NCBI GenBank assembly: GCA_950097145.1
Contig: CATNCF010000003.1
Coordinates: forward strand, 82,894-146,893
Direction: 5' to 3'
From: an uncultured Lachnospiraceae bacterium
Lineage (GTDB): Bacteria > Bacillota > Clostridia > Lachnospirales > Lachnospiraceae
DNA: 64,000 nt
The translations under genes were made by a program, and so were the position numbers. Shown piece after piece: positions 35,282 through 42,959 of this stretch (its first letter is position 1; every line of letters begins with the position of its first letter). The notes below the pieces were generated by a model. The model worked only from the letters and a program-made list of their open reading frames with translations. It ran no database searches and was not told the DNA's origin.

Positions 35282-35613
35282 TAAGAAGCGTCAGATTTCT
35301 GAAGCGCTCTTTTTACCACATTTTTTGGATCTTTGAACAGCAGAAGTGCAAGCCAGATGATCAGGCCGAGTGCCACTACAGAAATGCCTAAGAAGAAATC
35401 ATTCAGCATATCCGAGGGGAGCGGGGTGAAATATCCTGCCCCTGTTTCTGCATATTCGAAGAAAGCATCCACCAGCCACATCAGTGCGGCTCCCCAGTAC
35501 ATCAGACTGAGAGTGCCTACCCGGAACTGGTTCCCGCCGTCTTTGAAATACCAGACGATGGTGGATGAAATAGCTGCAAATACTGCTGTCAATAGTGTCA
35601 TGACAATTCTCAC
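35281..35613 (-). CDS. small membrane protein, unknown function (RCK_C cassette, middle gene)
   Basis: A 110-residue membrane protein with three predicted transmembrane helices: ~3-22 (IVMTLLTAVFAAISSTIVWY), ~33-55 (LSLMYWGAALMWLVDAFFEY) and ~72-93 (FFLGISVVALGLIIWLALLL). The C-terminus is basic and cytoplasmic. I do not recognise a named family. Its start overlaps the stop of the upstream gene by 4 bp and its stop overlaps the start of the RCK_C gene by 1 bp, so all three are translationally coupled. An acidic loop (EYAETGAGYFTPLPSDMLND) lies between helices two and three. Confidence 0.8.
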   Translation of the reverse strand: MRIVMTLLTAVFAAISSTIVWYFKDGGNQFRVGTLSLMYWGAALMWLVDAFFEYAETGAGYFTPLPSDMLNDFFLGISVVALGLIIWLALLLFKDPKNVVKRALQKSDAS

Positions 35614-36008
35614 CTGCCAATTTCGATGTTCTGCTGGGGCCGCTTTTCAATGAAACTCGATATTGTGGCGATTCCCAGCCAGACGCCAGTTACCAATACC
35701 GCCATAGCAACGCCTGCGGTAGACATTTCATGGAGCATTTCTGCCGTTTCGCTTGCAGAATCTGCAGAAGATAAAAATGGGAACCATGGGGTAACTTCTC
35801 CGTGCCAGATATGTTCAAAGGCGAGGAGGGCAGAACCGCCCCAAAGCATATTGTTCAGCCATTTCAGTTTGTGGGAGAAGGGAATCTTTGTGGATAAATC
35901 TCCATGCTGCTGAGAAGTAATTCCTTCTTTTTTTTCTTTTGCGGTTACTAACTTATGTACTACGGTTGTCACAACGGCTTCCGCAGCGGGTACTACAAAA
36001 CAAGCCAT
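35610..36008 (-). CDS. membrane protein, unknown function (RCK_C cassette, first gene)
   Basis: A 132-residue membrane protein with a hydrophobic N-terminal segment (~1-20, CFVVPAAEAVVTTVVHKLV), a charged cytoplasmic stretch, an amphipathic or short membrane segment (LNNMLWGGSALLAFEHIWHG) and a C-terminal helix (~100-122, AGVAMAVLVTGVWLGIATI). Conserved-looking features are EHIWHGEVTPWFPF and EMLHEMS, with several histidines and acidic residues that could bind metal or protons. No family name is recognised. Strong GGAGG lies 7 bp before the ATG. It is the first gene behind a long structured leader and is coupled by ATGA to the next gene. A three-part ion transport or sensing unit is a reasonable but unproven reading. 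Confidence 0.8.
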   Translation of the reverse strand: MACFVVPAAEAVVTTVVHKLVTAKEKKEGITSQQHGDLSTKIPFSHKLKWLNNMLWGGSALLAFEHIWHGEVTPWFPFLSSADSASETAEMLHEMSTAGVAMAVLVTGVWLGIATISSFIEKRPQQNIEIGR

Positions 36009-36207
36009 ATCTTATCCTCCTTTTTACTTTTAACAGGTAAGGGCATGTGCCGTTCTGCGTCACCTGCTAAATTTGCGTACAAAAAGCATACAATTTCCTT
36101 CTGGAAATCATATGCTTTCATTCGCATTTTTACATTTCATAGTTCTGTAATCTTTACAGGCACTTCTGTGCTGATGTCGGCTTCCCTATCCGATATTTTC
36201 AATAATC
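36009..36207 (-). promoter_or_regulatory. structured 5' leader of the RCK_C cassette, riboswitch-like
   Basis: About 190 nt of untranslated RNA run from the promoter to the first gene. On the minus strand it shows a run of hairpins: GCAC-AGAA-GTGC, CTGTAA-AGA-TTACAG, then a long stem followed by TTTTT (36115-36081), and finally CAGGT...ACCTG close to the ribosome binding site. An early terminator plus upstream hairpins is the layout of a transcriptional attenuator or riboswitch. I could not match it to a known riboswitch class by its conserved bases. Confidence 0.5.
36081..36115 (-). terminator. intrinsic terminator inside the RCK_C cassette leader
   Basis: On the minus strand GCATATGATTTCC pairs with GGAAATTGTATGC around the tetraloop AGAA (11 Watson-Crick and 2 G-U pairs), followed by TTTTT. 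It lies 73 bp before the first start codon, so it would act before translation begins. Confidence 0.65.
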
Positions 36208-36236
36208 ATTATAATTTTGAAAATATAAAATGTCAA
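36208..36236 (-). promoter_or_regulatory. consensus sigma-A promoter of the RCK_C cassette
   Basis: Minus strand TTGACA (36236-36231) and TATAAT (36213-36208) are both perfect and 17 bp apart. The -35 hexamer contains the TGA stop of the upstream DUF3842 gene. Confidence 0.9.
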
Positions 36237-36643
36237 GGCTCAAATTCAGAGTCAATATATGCCAGGATATGAGCAATCATATCAGGGATCGCTATGTTCT
36301 TGACGCCCAGCACAATATTGTCGCATTGATTGATTGGGATGAGCAGCCGTTTTGCGCTGCTCTGCCCCACAGCGGCAGCCATTTTGGGAGTTACTTCGCC
36401 AAAGAGTGAATCAGCGATTACAATCCCTATGGGGCCGATGATAAGCTCTGCTTTGCGGCAGCCCACAATTACGGCGTTTTCCCCTGTAGCCGCATGGTCT
36501 GCCCCTGCTTTCAGCATGTTGGCAGTGGCGGTGGAGTTTGTTCCCACAGCCGTTATGGAAGCGGCAGGATATGTGTTCTTAATGGCAGATATGATTTGCT
36601 TTCCAATTCCGCCGCCCTGGGCGTCAATCATTAAAATATTCAA
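36233..36643 (-). CDS. DUF3842-family protein
   Basis: A 136-residue cytoplasmic protein with a Rossmann-like fold: ILMIDAQGGGIGKQIISAIK at the start has a glycine-rich loop, followed by SITAVGTNSTATANMLKAGA. The C-terminal half has VGCRKAELIIGPIGIVIADS and GVKNIAIPDMIAHILAY. This matches the DUF3842 family, for which no function is known. The start is TTG at 36643, with AGGAG 8 bp upstream; an ATG at 36631 would cut off the first beta strand. It is in the same direction as the three-gene cassette, but the cassette has its own promoter at the end of this gene. Confidence 0.85.
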   Translation of the reverse strand: MNILMIDAQGGGIGKQIISAIKNTYPAASITAVGTNSTATANMLKAGADHAATGENAVIVGCRKAELIIGPIGIVIADSLFGEVTPKMAAAVGQSSAKRLLIPINQCDNIVLGVKNIAIPDMIAHILAYIDSEFEP

Positions 36644-36667
36644 ATTTTGTACTCCTTTTACCTTATG

Positions 36668-36723
36668 AGGATTAGAGCGCCAAAAAGTTTAAAATAAAAG
36701 GAATCTTCTGGCTCTCTAATTCT
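36668..36723. repeat. dispersed palindromic repeat, diverged copy
   Basis: AGGATTAGAGCGCCAAAAAG and CTTCTGGCTCTCTAATTCT form an imperfect inverted repeat of 56 nt. Most differences from the 26795 copy are transitions, and the two differ in both arms, which suggests shared descent. Confidence 0.55.
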
Positions 36724-36733
36724 ATGAGAGAAC

Positions 36734-36761
36734 GAAAGCATCTCACAGAGGAGATGCTTTC
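36734..36761 (-). terminator. hairpin after the 197-aa conserved gene
   Basis: AAAGCATCTC pairs perfectly with GAGATGCTTT around a 6-nt loop, 12 bp past the stop codon of the minus-strand gene. No long T run follows, so it is a probable but not ideal terminator. Confidence 0.55.
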
Positions 36762-36772
36762 CTGTTATACTG

Positions 36773-37366
36773 CTATGCTTTTGGTTCTACACCGGCCCAG
36801 TCATCGAATTTATCCATAACTGCGTCGTAAGTTCTCTGTGAGATGCTTGGAAGCTCTTTGCCCCAGGACTTGGTAGCTGCCTTAAAACCTTTTTCAAAAG
36901 CAGCGCGCATTTCTTCAGCTTTGTCTGGATCGTCTCCAACGAGAGCTTTTGCAAATTCAACGATACGGTCTGAGGTTTGGTTCACGCCCCAGTAACCGTC
37001 GTCTGCAATATCTTTCTGAGCCTGAGCTTTGACTTCAGGGCTGACAGTGAAATTACCTTTTGCAAGGAATCTCCACATATCGTCTGCCTGTCCGATTTTG
37101 CCTCCTTGGTTGCCCATCATCTGCTGAACCATGCTTCTGAGCTGATTGGTTCGGTTCTCAGCATCTTTCTTCATACGTGCAACGATATCTTCCTTCGCGT
37201 AGACGTTCTTGGAAGCAGCAGTGCCTTTCTCATATACGACACCCTGATTCTTATCCTTATCTTTGTTATCAGTCTTTGCAGTATCCGTATTATACTTGTA
37301 ATTATTCTGATAAACGCTGGATGCATAAGCCGCAGTACTGGTATTACTTACATTGTTTACGCTCAT
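36773..37366 (-). CDS. conserved protein of unknown function, possible sigma-D regulon member (197 aa)
   Basis: A hydrophilic 197-residue protein without signal peptide or membrane helix. The first ~45 residues are low complexity and rich in Asn, Ser, Thr and Lys (SVNNVSNTSTAAYASSVYQN), like the disordered N-termini of flagellar accessory proteins. A folded part follows with ARMKKDAENRTNQLRSMVQQ, DMWRFLAKGNFTVSPEVKAQ and ADDGYWGVNQTSDRIVEFAK. I recognise it as a conserved clostridial hypothetical without a named family. AAGGAGGGG lies 7 bp before the ATG. A sigma-D-like promoter lies upstream, suggesting co-regulation with motility genes. Confidence 0.75.
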   Translation of the reverse strand: MSVNNVSNTSTAAYASSVYQNNYKYNTDTAKTDNKDKDKNQGVVYEKGTAASKNVYAKEDIVARMKKDAENRTNQLRSMVQQMMGNQGGKIGQADDMWRFLAKGNFTVSPEVKAQAQKDIADDGYWGVNQTSDRIVEFAKALVGDDPDKAEEMRAAFEKGFKAATKSWGKELPSISQRTYDAVMDKFDDWAGVEPKA

Positions 37367-37439
37367 AATGTGCCCCTCCTTGGCAAAAAAATGATGGTTT
37401 TCCTTAACCTTTGCTTGGGTTTCTATAGTTCTATCATTT

Positions 37440-37466
37440 ATATCGGAAGTGAGAGGAAAAAATTAA
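37440..37466 (-). promoter_or_regulatory. candidate sigma-D (motility) promoter
   Basis: Minus strand TTAA (37466-37463), 15 bp, then TCCGATAT (37447-37440). The sigma-D consensus is TAAA-N15-GCCGATAT, so the -10 matches seven of eight. It would give a 5' leader of about 65 nt. Confidence 0.5.
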
Positions 37467-37591
37467 CACTATTTTTGGAAAAGATTAATGGAAACTTTTC
37501 AAAACTTCAGGATAGAAGAAATAATTGACTTTTTCCAGAAAAAATGTTTAACTATTAGTATACAGTGTATACAAAATACAGGAGAAATACA

Positions 37592-38464
37592 ATGTTAGAG
37601 ATGAAATTAAAGGCGCTTGCCAAAATTAATTTGGGACTGGATGTATTGAGACGCCGGGAAGACGGCTATCATGAGGTGCGTATGATTATGCAGACCGTTA
37701 GTCTGTATGACAAGATTATAATTCATAAGCTTAGAACACCAGAAATACAGGTAAAGACAAATTTATTTTATGTTCCTGAAAATGAAAACAATTTAGTGTA
37801 TCAGGCAGCAAAACTTTTGATGGATGAGTTTGGCCTGGAATATGGCGTACATATTGATCTGCAGAAATTTATTCCAGTGGCGGCAGGATTGGCAGGCGGA
37901 AGTTCAGACGCAGCGGCTGTCTTATACGGCATGAACCAGATGTTCCATTTGAACCTGTCCAAAAGAGAGCTTATGAAGCGCGGGGTAAAAATTGGAGCAG
38001 ATGTGCCCTACTGCATTATGCGGGGAACGGCTTTGGCGGAGGGAATTGGGGAACAGCTTTCCCCTCTGCCTTCTATGCCGGGATGTAAAGTATTGGTGGC
38101 AAAGCCTCCCGTCAGCGTATCTACAAAGTTTGTCTATGAGAATCTCAAGCTGGATCAGCAGACGGCCCATCCGGACATTGACGTACTTTTGGAAGGGCTC
38201 AGGCAAAAGAATCTGAGAAAGATTGCCTCCAATATGGGAAATATATTGGAAACTGTAACAATTCCAAACTATCCAGTGATTAATGAAATACGTGAAGAAA
38301 TGCTGAAGTATGGAGCTTTAAATGCCATGATGAGCGGCAGCGGCCCCACCGTATTTGGATTATTTGAAGATGAAAAACTGGCAGAGAAAGCCTATAGCAG
38401 TCTGCGGGAAGGGAACTTGGCAAAACAGGTATATCTGACAGAGATATACAACAACAGACGGTGA
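37592..38464 (+). CDS. ispE: 4-diphosphocytidyl-2-C-methyl-D-erythritol kinase
   Basis: The GHMP-family kinase of the non-mevalonate isoprenoid pathway, 290 residues. The substrate-binding start LKALAKINLGLDVLRRREDG, the ATP loop PVAAGLAGGSSDAAAVLYG and the C-terminal motif MSGSGPTVFGLF are all present. I chose the ATG at 37592, which has AGGAG 9 bp upstream, and which fits the family's usual N-terminus; an in-frame codon at 37565 has no binding site. A GntR regulator starts 10 bp downstream, the same order seen in other Clostridia. Confidence 0.96.
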   Translation: MLEMKLKALAKINLGLDVLRRREDGYHEVRMIMQTVSLYDKIIIHKLRTPEIQVKTNLFYVPENENNLVYQAAKLLMDEFGLEYGVHIDLQKFIPVAAGLAGGSSDAAAVLYGMNQMFHLNLSKRELMKRGVKIGADVPYCIMRGTALAEGIGEQLSPLPSMPGCKVLVAKPPVSVSTKFVYENLKLDQQTAHPDIDVLLEGLRQKNLRKIASNMGNILETVTIPNYPVINEIREEMLKYGALNAMMSGSGPTVFGLFEDEKLAEKAYSSLREGNLAKQVYLTEIYNNRR

Positions 38465-38474
38465 GGTGGAACAG

Positions 38475-39149
38475 ATGACAGAGCAGTTGAAATTGAACAT
38501 GAATGCCTACCTTCCTCTGCGGGACGTAGTATTCCATACGCTGCGGGAAGCAATATTAAAAGGAGAGTTAAAGCCAGGGGAACGGCTGATGGAACTTCAG
38601 CTTGCGGAAAAGCTGGGAGTAAGCCGCACACCCATACGTGAGGCAATCCGTATGCTGGAGCTGGAGGGCCTGGCCGTGACCATTCCCAGAAAAGGCGCCC
38701 AAGTGGCCAAGATGACAGAAAAGGATATGGAGGATGTATTGCAGATCCGGCGGGCTTTGGACGAACTTGCAGTAGGGCTTGCCTGTGATAATATGACAGA
38801 ACACAAACTGGCAGAGCTTCACAAGGCTCTGCTCCGTTTTGAAGAGAGCACGAAGACAGGGGACGTCAAGCAGATTGCCCAGACAGACGTGGCGTTTCAT
38901 GAGGTGATTTATCAGGCGACAGATAATCTCAAGCTGGTAAATTTACTCAATAATCTCCGGGAACAAATGTACCGTTACCGGGTTGAGTATTTGAAAAAAG
39001 ACGATATCTACCCCGTGCTGATAGAAGAACATAAAAAGATTTATGAAGGGCTCAAACGCAAAGATAAGAAGACTGTGGTGGAACTTGTGGGCTGTCATGT
39101 GGTGAATCAGGAAATTATGGTGAAAAATATTATCCATAAACAGGAATAA
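38475..39149 (+). CDS. GntR-family regulator, FadR/FCD subfamily
   Basis: A 224-residue DNA-binding regulator. The N-terminal winged helix-turn-helix (LREAILKGELKPGERLMELQ, then LGVSRTPIREAIRMLELEGL) is followed by an all-helical FCD effector domain with RRALDELAVGLACDNM and DVAFHEVIYQATDNLKLVNL, which usually binds a carboxylate with a metal ion. The ATG at 38475 has GAGGTGG 5 bp upstream; a GTG at 38466 is less likely. It follows ispE by 10 bp. Its targets are unknown; the ispE link is probably transcriptional rather than functional. A strong terminator follows. Confidence 0.92.
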   Translation: MTEQLKLNMNAYLPLRDVVFHTLREAILKGELKPGERLMELQLAEKLGVSRTPIREAIRMLELEGLAVTIPRKGAQVAKMTEKDMEDVLQIRRALDELAVGLACDNMTEHKLAELHKALLRFEESTKTGDVKQIAQTDVAFHEVIYQATDNLKLVNLLNNLREQMYRYRVEYLKKDDIYPVLIEEHKKIYEGLKRKDKKTVVELVGCHVVNQEIMVKNIIHKQE

Positions 39150-39187
39150 AAAGGAAAAGATGGGAAAACATATAGTAATGAGAAAAA

Positions 39188-39217
39188 GAATAGGAACACA
39201 TACCTATTCTTTTTTTA
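39188..39217 (+). terminator. intrinsic terminator after the GntR gene
   Basis: GAATAGG pairs with CCTATTC around an 8-nt loop and is followed by seven to eight T residues. Confidence 0.9.
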
Positions 39218-39241
39218 TGAATGAAAATGAAGGAGGAAGCC

Positions 39242-40735
39242 ATGTCAATTCAGATTTCATCTGATTTACAGGAAAATATCAGGAATTTTGAAGAGCTTTT
39301 TTCTGACTGCGAAGATATCAAAAAGCGCAAGATAAAAGTTGGGGAGCATTTGGATCAAGACTGCTATATTGCTTATATTGAAGTGACGTTGAGCAGTGTG
39401 GATTTTAAAGATTCGGCTGTGGGAAAGCTTTTGGGCAAACTTCGGACACTGCCGGAACAAGACCTTACAGAGTATGTAAAAAACAATGTGATGGATATCT
39501 CAGATTCCCAGCCCTTTGGCACTCTGGAAGATGCGGCTGTTGGGATGCTGACAGGAGATGTGCTGTTTTTTCTGGACGGGTACAATAAAGCGCTGAAAAT
39601 CCCGGATAAGGGATATCCGAGCAGAGGTGTGTATGAAACAGAATCTGAGAAGGTAATCAGGGGTTCCAACGAGGGATTTTCCGAGTCCATCAAATTGAAT
39701 ACAGCGCTGATCCGAAAACGGCTGCGGAGTCCTCATGTGAAAGTGAAAGAAAGCTTTGCAGGCAGGCGCACCAATACCAACGTGGATCTGGTTTATTTGA
39801 AAGATTTGATTCATCCGGAAATGCTTGCAGAAATTGAAAAGCGTTTGGGTGAATTTGAAATCGACGGCGCCTTGGACAGCGGTATTATAGAACAGCTTAC
39901 AGAAAAACGGAAATATTCCCCCTTTCCCCAGTTTCAGACCACACAGCGTCCAGACCGTGCGGCCATGGCAATTTTGGAGGGGAGGATTGTACTTTTATCG
40001 GATAATTCTCCGGTAGCGCTGATTCTGCCTGCAACTTACAATACATTTATTCAGACCAGTGATGATTATTACAGCCGGTGGGAAATCGCGTCCTTTACCA
40101 GGCTGCTGCGTTATCTGGCTTCTTTTCTTGCTATGGTATTTCCTGGGCTGTATCTTGCTATTACTAATTTTCACACCCAGCTTCTGCCCACAGATTTACT
40201 CTTGTCACTGGCGGCGGCCAGACAGGGCGTTCCTTTTCCCGCTATGGTGGAAGTTATTTTAATGGAGATTGCCTTTGAATTACTGCGGGAAGCAGGCGTA
40301 CGGCTTCCGGGTGCAAACGGCAACACCATAGGAATTGTGGGCGGCCTGATTATCGGACAGGCTGCAGTGGACGCTAATATTGTCAGTCCCATTGTGGTGA
40401 TTGTTGTGGCGCTTACCGCATTATGTTCCTTTGCAGTGCCAAATGAGGAATTTGCCACCGCATTCCGGATTTTGAAATTTATGTTTATTTTTCTCTGCGG
40501 AACGCTGGGCTTTTTTGGATTTTTGACAGGGCTTCTTGTGGTTTTGATTCATCTGTCCCATTTGGAAAGCTTTGGGATTCCCTATCTTGCGCCATTTGTG
40601 GGCGCAGACTTAAACGGTTACCAAGATGAACGGGACACCTTTCTGCGGCTGCCTCTGAATTATCTGAAAAAACGTCCTGTATATACAAGGGAAGGCGCCC
40701 GCACCAGGCTGAAGCTGAATCAGGAAAAGAAATAA
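39242..40735 (+). CDS. gerKA: spore germination receptor subunit A (GerA family)
   Basis: The A subunit of a nutrient germinant receptor in the inner spore membrane, 497 residues. A hydrophilic N-terminal half (ISSDLQENIRNFEELFSDCE at the start) with the conserved GSNEGFSESIKLNTALIRKR and RTNTNVDLVYLKDLIHPE precedes a membrane half with about five helices (residues ~285-445; GLYLAITNFHTQLLPTDLLL and GIVGGLIIGQAAVDANIVSP). GGAGG lies 7 bp before the ATG at 39242. It is the first gene of a gerKA-KB-KC tricistron; the gene name follows the common operon type and is not proof of germinant. In spores of related Clostridia such receptors respond to amino acids or bile acid-like signals. Confidence 0.93.
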   Translation: MSIQISSDLQENIRNFEELFSDCEDIKKRKIKVGEHLDQDCYIAYIEVTLSSVDFKDSAVGKLLGKLRTLPEQDLTEYVKNNVMDISDSQPFGTLEDAAVGMLTGDVLFFLDGYNKALKIPDKGYPSRGVYETESEKVIRGSNEGFSESIKLNTALIRKRLRSPHVKVKESFAGRRTNTNVDLVYLKDLIHPEMLAEIEKRLGEFEIDGALDSGIIEQLTEKRKYSPFPQFQTTQRPDRAAMAILEGRIVLLSDNSPVALILPATYNTFIQTSDDYYSRWEIASFTRLLRYLASFLAMVFPGLYLAITNFHTQLLPTDLLLSLAAARQGVPFPAMVEVILMEIAFELLREAGVRLPGANGNTIGIVGGLIIGQAAVDANIVSPIVVIVVALTALCSFAVPNEEFATAFRILKFMFIFLCGTLGFFGFLTGLLVVLIHLSHLESFGIPYLAPFVGADLNGYQDERDTFLRLPLNYLKKRPVYTREGARTRLKLNQEKK

Positions 40736-40756
40736 AGAGAAGGAAAAGAGAACACT

Positions 40757-41866
40757 ATGTTTGCAGATAATTGGAAAATATCGTTACGGCAGATAAGAAG
40801 ACTGTTTATTATGGATATTTTTGGCATGAGCAGCCTGATGATTCCGGGAATTTTGTCTTCCATGTCAGGGGCGGACGGTATATTCTGTCTGCTTCTTGGC
40901 ATGGCGGGAGGAGTGGTGCTTTTGTATCTTATGGGGGTTAATCTGAAACATATTAAAACGGATTATTATAGTTATATGAAAGAGACAGCAGGCCAGCTTT
41001 TGGGCGACATTTTTATGGTATTCTATTTTCTGTATTTTGTTACATTGAGCGGATATGTGCTGTATCATTTGACTACGCTGGTATTAACCTGGCTTCTGCC
41101 AGAGGGCTCCTGGCTGGTAGTCAGCCTGCTTCTGCTTCTTCTTGGCATGTATGGAAGCATCCGGGGCATTGAGGGACGGGCGAGAGTGTATGAAATTGTG
41201 TTCTGGTTTTTGGGAATTCCTCTTCTGGTGATGCTGTTTTTTGCCATGTCGGATGTGAATACAGCATATTTTACACCCATTGCCGCTTCAAGTCTCCCAG
41301 CGTTTTTCAGAGGGAGCGTGGCTGTGCTGGTATTTCTTCTGCCATTAAGCGCGCTGATGTTTTTAAAACCCTTCTGCAGAAAACCGGAAAAAATGCTTTC
41401 CTGCGGAAGGATGGCCATGGCGGCAGTAATTTTCTTAAATGCAGTGATTTACCTGATTCTTTTGGGGGTGTTTGGAAAAAATACCATGGGAATTTTAAAC
41501 CGTCCGGTCATTACCCTGATGGGCATGGTGAATCTGCCGGGAGAATTTTTTACCAGACAGGATGTGCTGATGACGGCTGTATGGTTTTTTGCCTTGTTTG
41601 CACTGCTGAATACAGGGATTTTCCAGGGGACGCTGATTCTGAAAGATTTGTGTCAGATGCCTGGGAACCGGCTTGGTCTTTGGATTACGGCAGTCATTAT
41701 ATTTGCTATTGGTAAAGGTTTTTTTGAACATGGTTTTCTGACAGAGGTATTTGAAATATATCAGGTCTTTGTAGCGCTGCCGGGGATGTTTTTGATCTTG
41801 CTGGTTCTGTTGTTTCTGCACTGGGCCAGGGCGGGCAGAAAGGCTCAGAAAGGAGTGAGCGGCTGA
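40757..41866 (+). CDS. gerKB: spore germination receptor subunit B (GerB family permease)
   Basis: The polytopic membrane subunit of the receptor, 369 residues, related to the amino acid-polyamine transporters and thought to hold the germinant. About ten transmembrane helices can be seen, beginning RQIRRLFIMDIFGMSSLMIP and including MGVNLKHIKTDYYSYMKETA in an early loop. The family start pattern ISLRQIRRLF is typical. It lies 21 bp after gerKA and its stop overlaps the gerKC start (TGATG), so translation of B and C is coupled. Confidence 0.92.
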   Translation: MFADNWKISLRQIRRLFIMDIFGMSSLMIPGILSSMSGADGIFCLLLGMAGGVVLLYLMGVNLKHIKTDYYSYMKETAGQLLGDIFMVFYFLYFVTLSGYVLYHLTTLVLTWLLPEGSWLVVSLLLLLLGMYGSIRGIEGRARVYEIVFWFLGIPLLVMLFFAMSDVNTAYFTPIAASSLPAFFRGSVAVLVFLLPLSALMFLKPFCRKPEKMLSCGRMAMAAVIFLNAVIYLILLGVFGKNTMGILNRPVITLMGMVNLPGEFFTRQDVLMTAVWFFALFALLNTGIFQGTLILKDLCQMPGNRLGLWITAVIIFAIGKGFFEHGFLTEVFEIYQVFVALPGMFLILLVLLFLHWARAGRKAQKGVSG

Positions 41867-42954
41867 TGTGGAAAAGAATAGGTGTTTTACTGTCAATGCT
41901 CGTTCTCTGCGGCTGTGAGTCCGTGGAACTGGAAGAGCGCAGTTTTCCCCTTGCTGTGGGGGTGGATCTTCAGAGCGCAGAAGAATCTAAAGAGAAAGAC
42001 AGAAAGATGGTGGTCAGCTTTGATTTTCCAGATTTTACCCAGATCTCGGAAAAAGGCAAAACTACGGATACTCCCATGGGAATGTCTTTAGAGGGGGCGG
42101 ATATGTACCATGTGGAGAAATCATATGAGAATAATACGAACCGGCTTTTGGACTACAATCATATGAAAGCTGTGGTGCTTGGAACAGATTTACTAAAAAA
42201 TCAGAAGAAACTGTGCAGTTTTCTTCTTGCCTGGGAGCAGCAGGAGGATTCCGCGAGAAATATCAATCTGTTTTTGGGGGATTCTGCGGCAGAAATCCTT
42301 TCCCTTACAGAAGAAACCGAAGGCTCTATGGGAAAATATCTGGAGGAAATGTTAGAGAGCCAGAAGGATTTCCGGCAGAAGAAAATTGCCACCCTTGGAA
42401 ATCTTATGAACCAGTGGCATAATCAGGATGAGCTTTTGCTTATCCCACTGCTGACAGATCAGGGGAACCGTCCGGCAGTGACAGGATACGGGGCGCTGCT
42501 TAATTTTGAATACTGCGGGGATTTGACAGTGGAAGAGGCAATGGAAATTTTCTTGTGCCAGAATCTGCTGAGAAAATTCACCTGTGAACTGTCAGAATCT
42601 GAAGTTGTGGAGATTTCAGAACTCCAGGTATCAGTATCAGTGGAAGAGGCGGAACATGTGCCTGTGGTGTCAGTCTCAGTGAGCGGAAAAGGAAGATTGA
42701 TGACAGGAAGATCCAGTTCTGCTGCCCAGCAGTACCGGATGGAACAGAATATAGAAAAGCGTCTCACATCAGATTTGCAGGAAACGGCAGAAAAGCTGAG
42801 ACAGGAATATGGAATTGATATGACAAATTCTTATATTTCCTTAGGGGGACTGAACCGTAAGCTTTACAGAACATACCAGGGCAGGCAGGAGTTGTATAAC
42901 CAAAAGGCGCAGCATGTTTTTAAGGTGGATATTGATCTTCTCAATTGGGAATAA
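41866..42954 (+). CDS. gerKC: spore germination receptor subunit C (Ger(x)C lipoprotein)
   Basis: The lipoprotein subunit of the germinant receptor, 362 residues. The signal peptide ends in a lipobox LCGC (Cys17), followed by the Ger(x)C signature EERSFPLAVGVDLQSAEES. The three-domain fold typical of the family follows, with LDYNHMKAVVLGTDLL and, near the end, YGIDMTNSYISLGGLNRKLY. It starts within the stop codon of gerKB. Downstream lies a large inverted repeat with no further germination gene. Confidence 0.92.
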   Translation: MWKRIGVLLSMLVLCGCESVELEERSFPLAVGVDLQSAEESKEKDRKMVVSFDFPDFTQISEKGKTTDTPMGMSLEGADMYHVEKSYENNTNRLLDYNHMKAVVLGTDLLKNQKKLCSFLLAWEQQEDSARNINLFLGDSAAEILSLTEETEGSMGKYLEEMLESQKDFRQKKIATLGNLMNQWHNQDELLLIPLLTDQGNRPAVTGYGALLNFEYCGDLTVEEAMEIFLCQNLLRKFTCELSESEVVEISELQVSVSVEEAEHVPVVSVSVSGKGRLMTGRSSSAAQQYRMEQNIEKRLTSDLQETAEKLRQEYGIDMTNSYISLGGLNRKLYRTYQGRQELYNQKAQHVFKVDIDLLNWE

Positions 42955-42959
42955 TAATT

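Noticed and set aside
36009..36207. Assignment of the leader to a known riboswitch class
   Set aside because: Conserved bases of the ydaO, M-box, NiCo, yybP-ykoY, fluoride and guanidine-I classes could not be placed, so no class is claimed.
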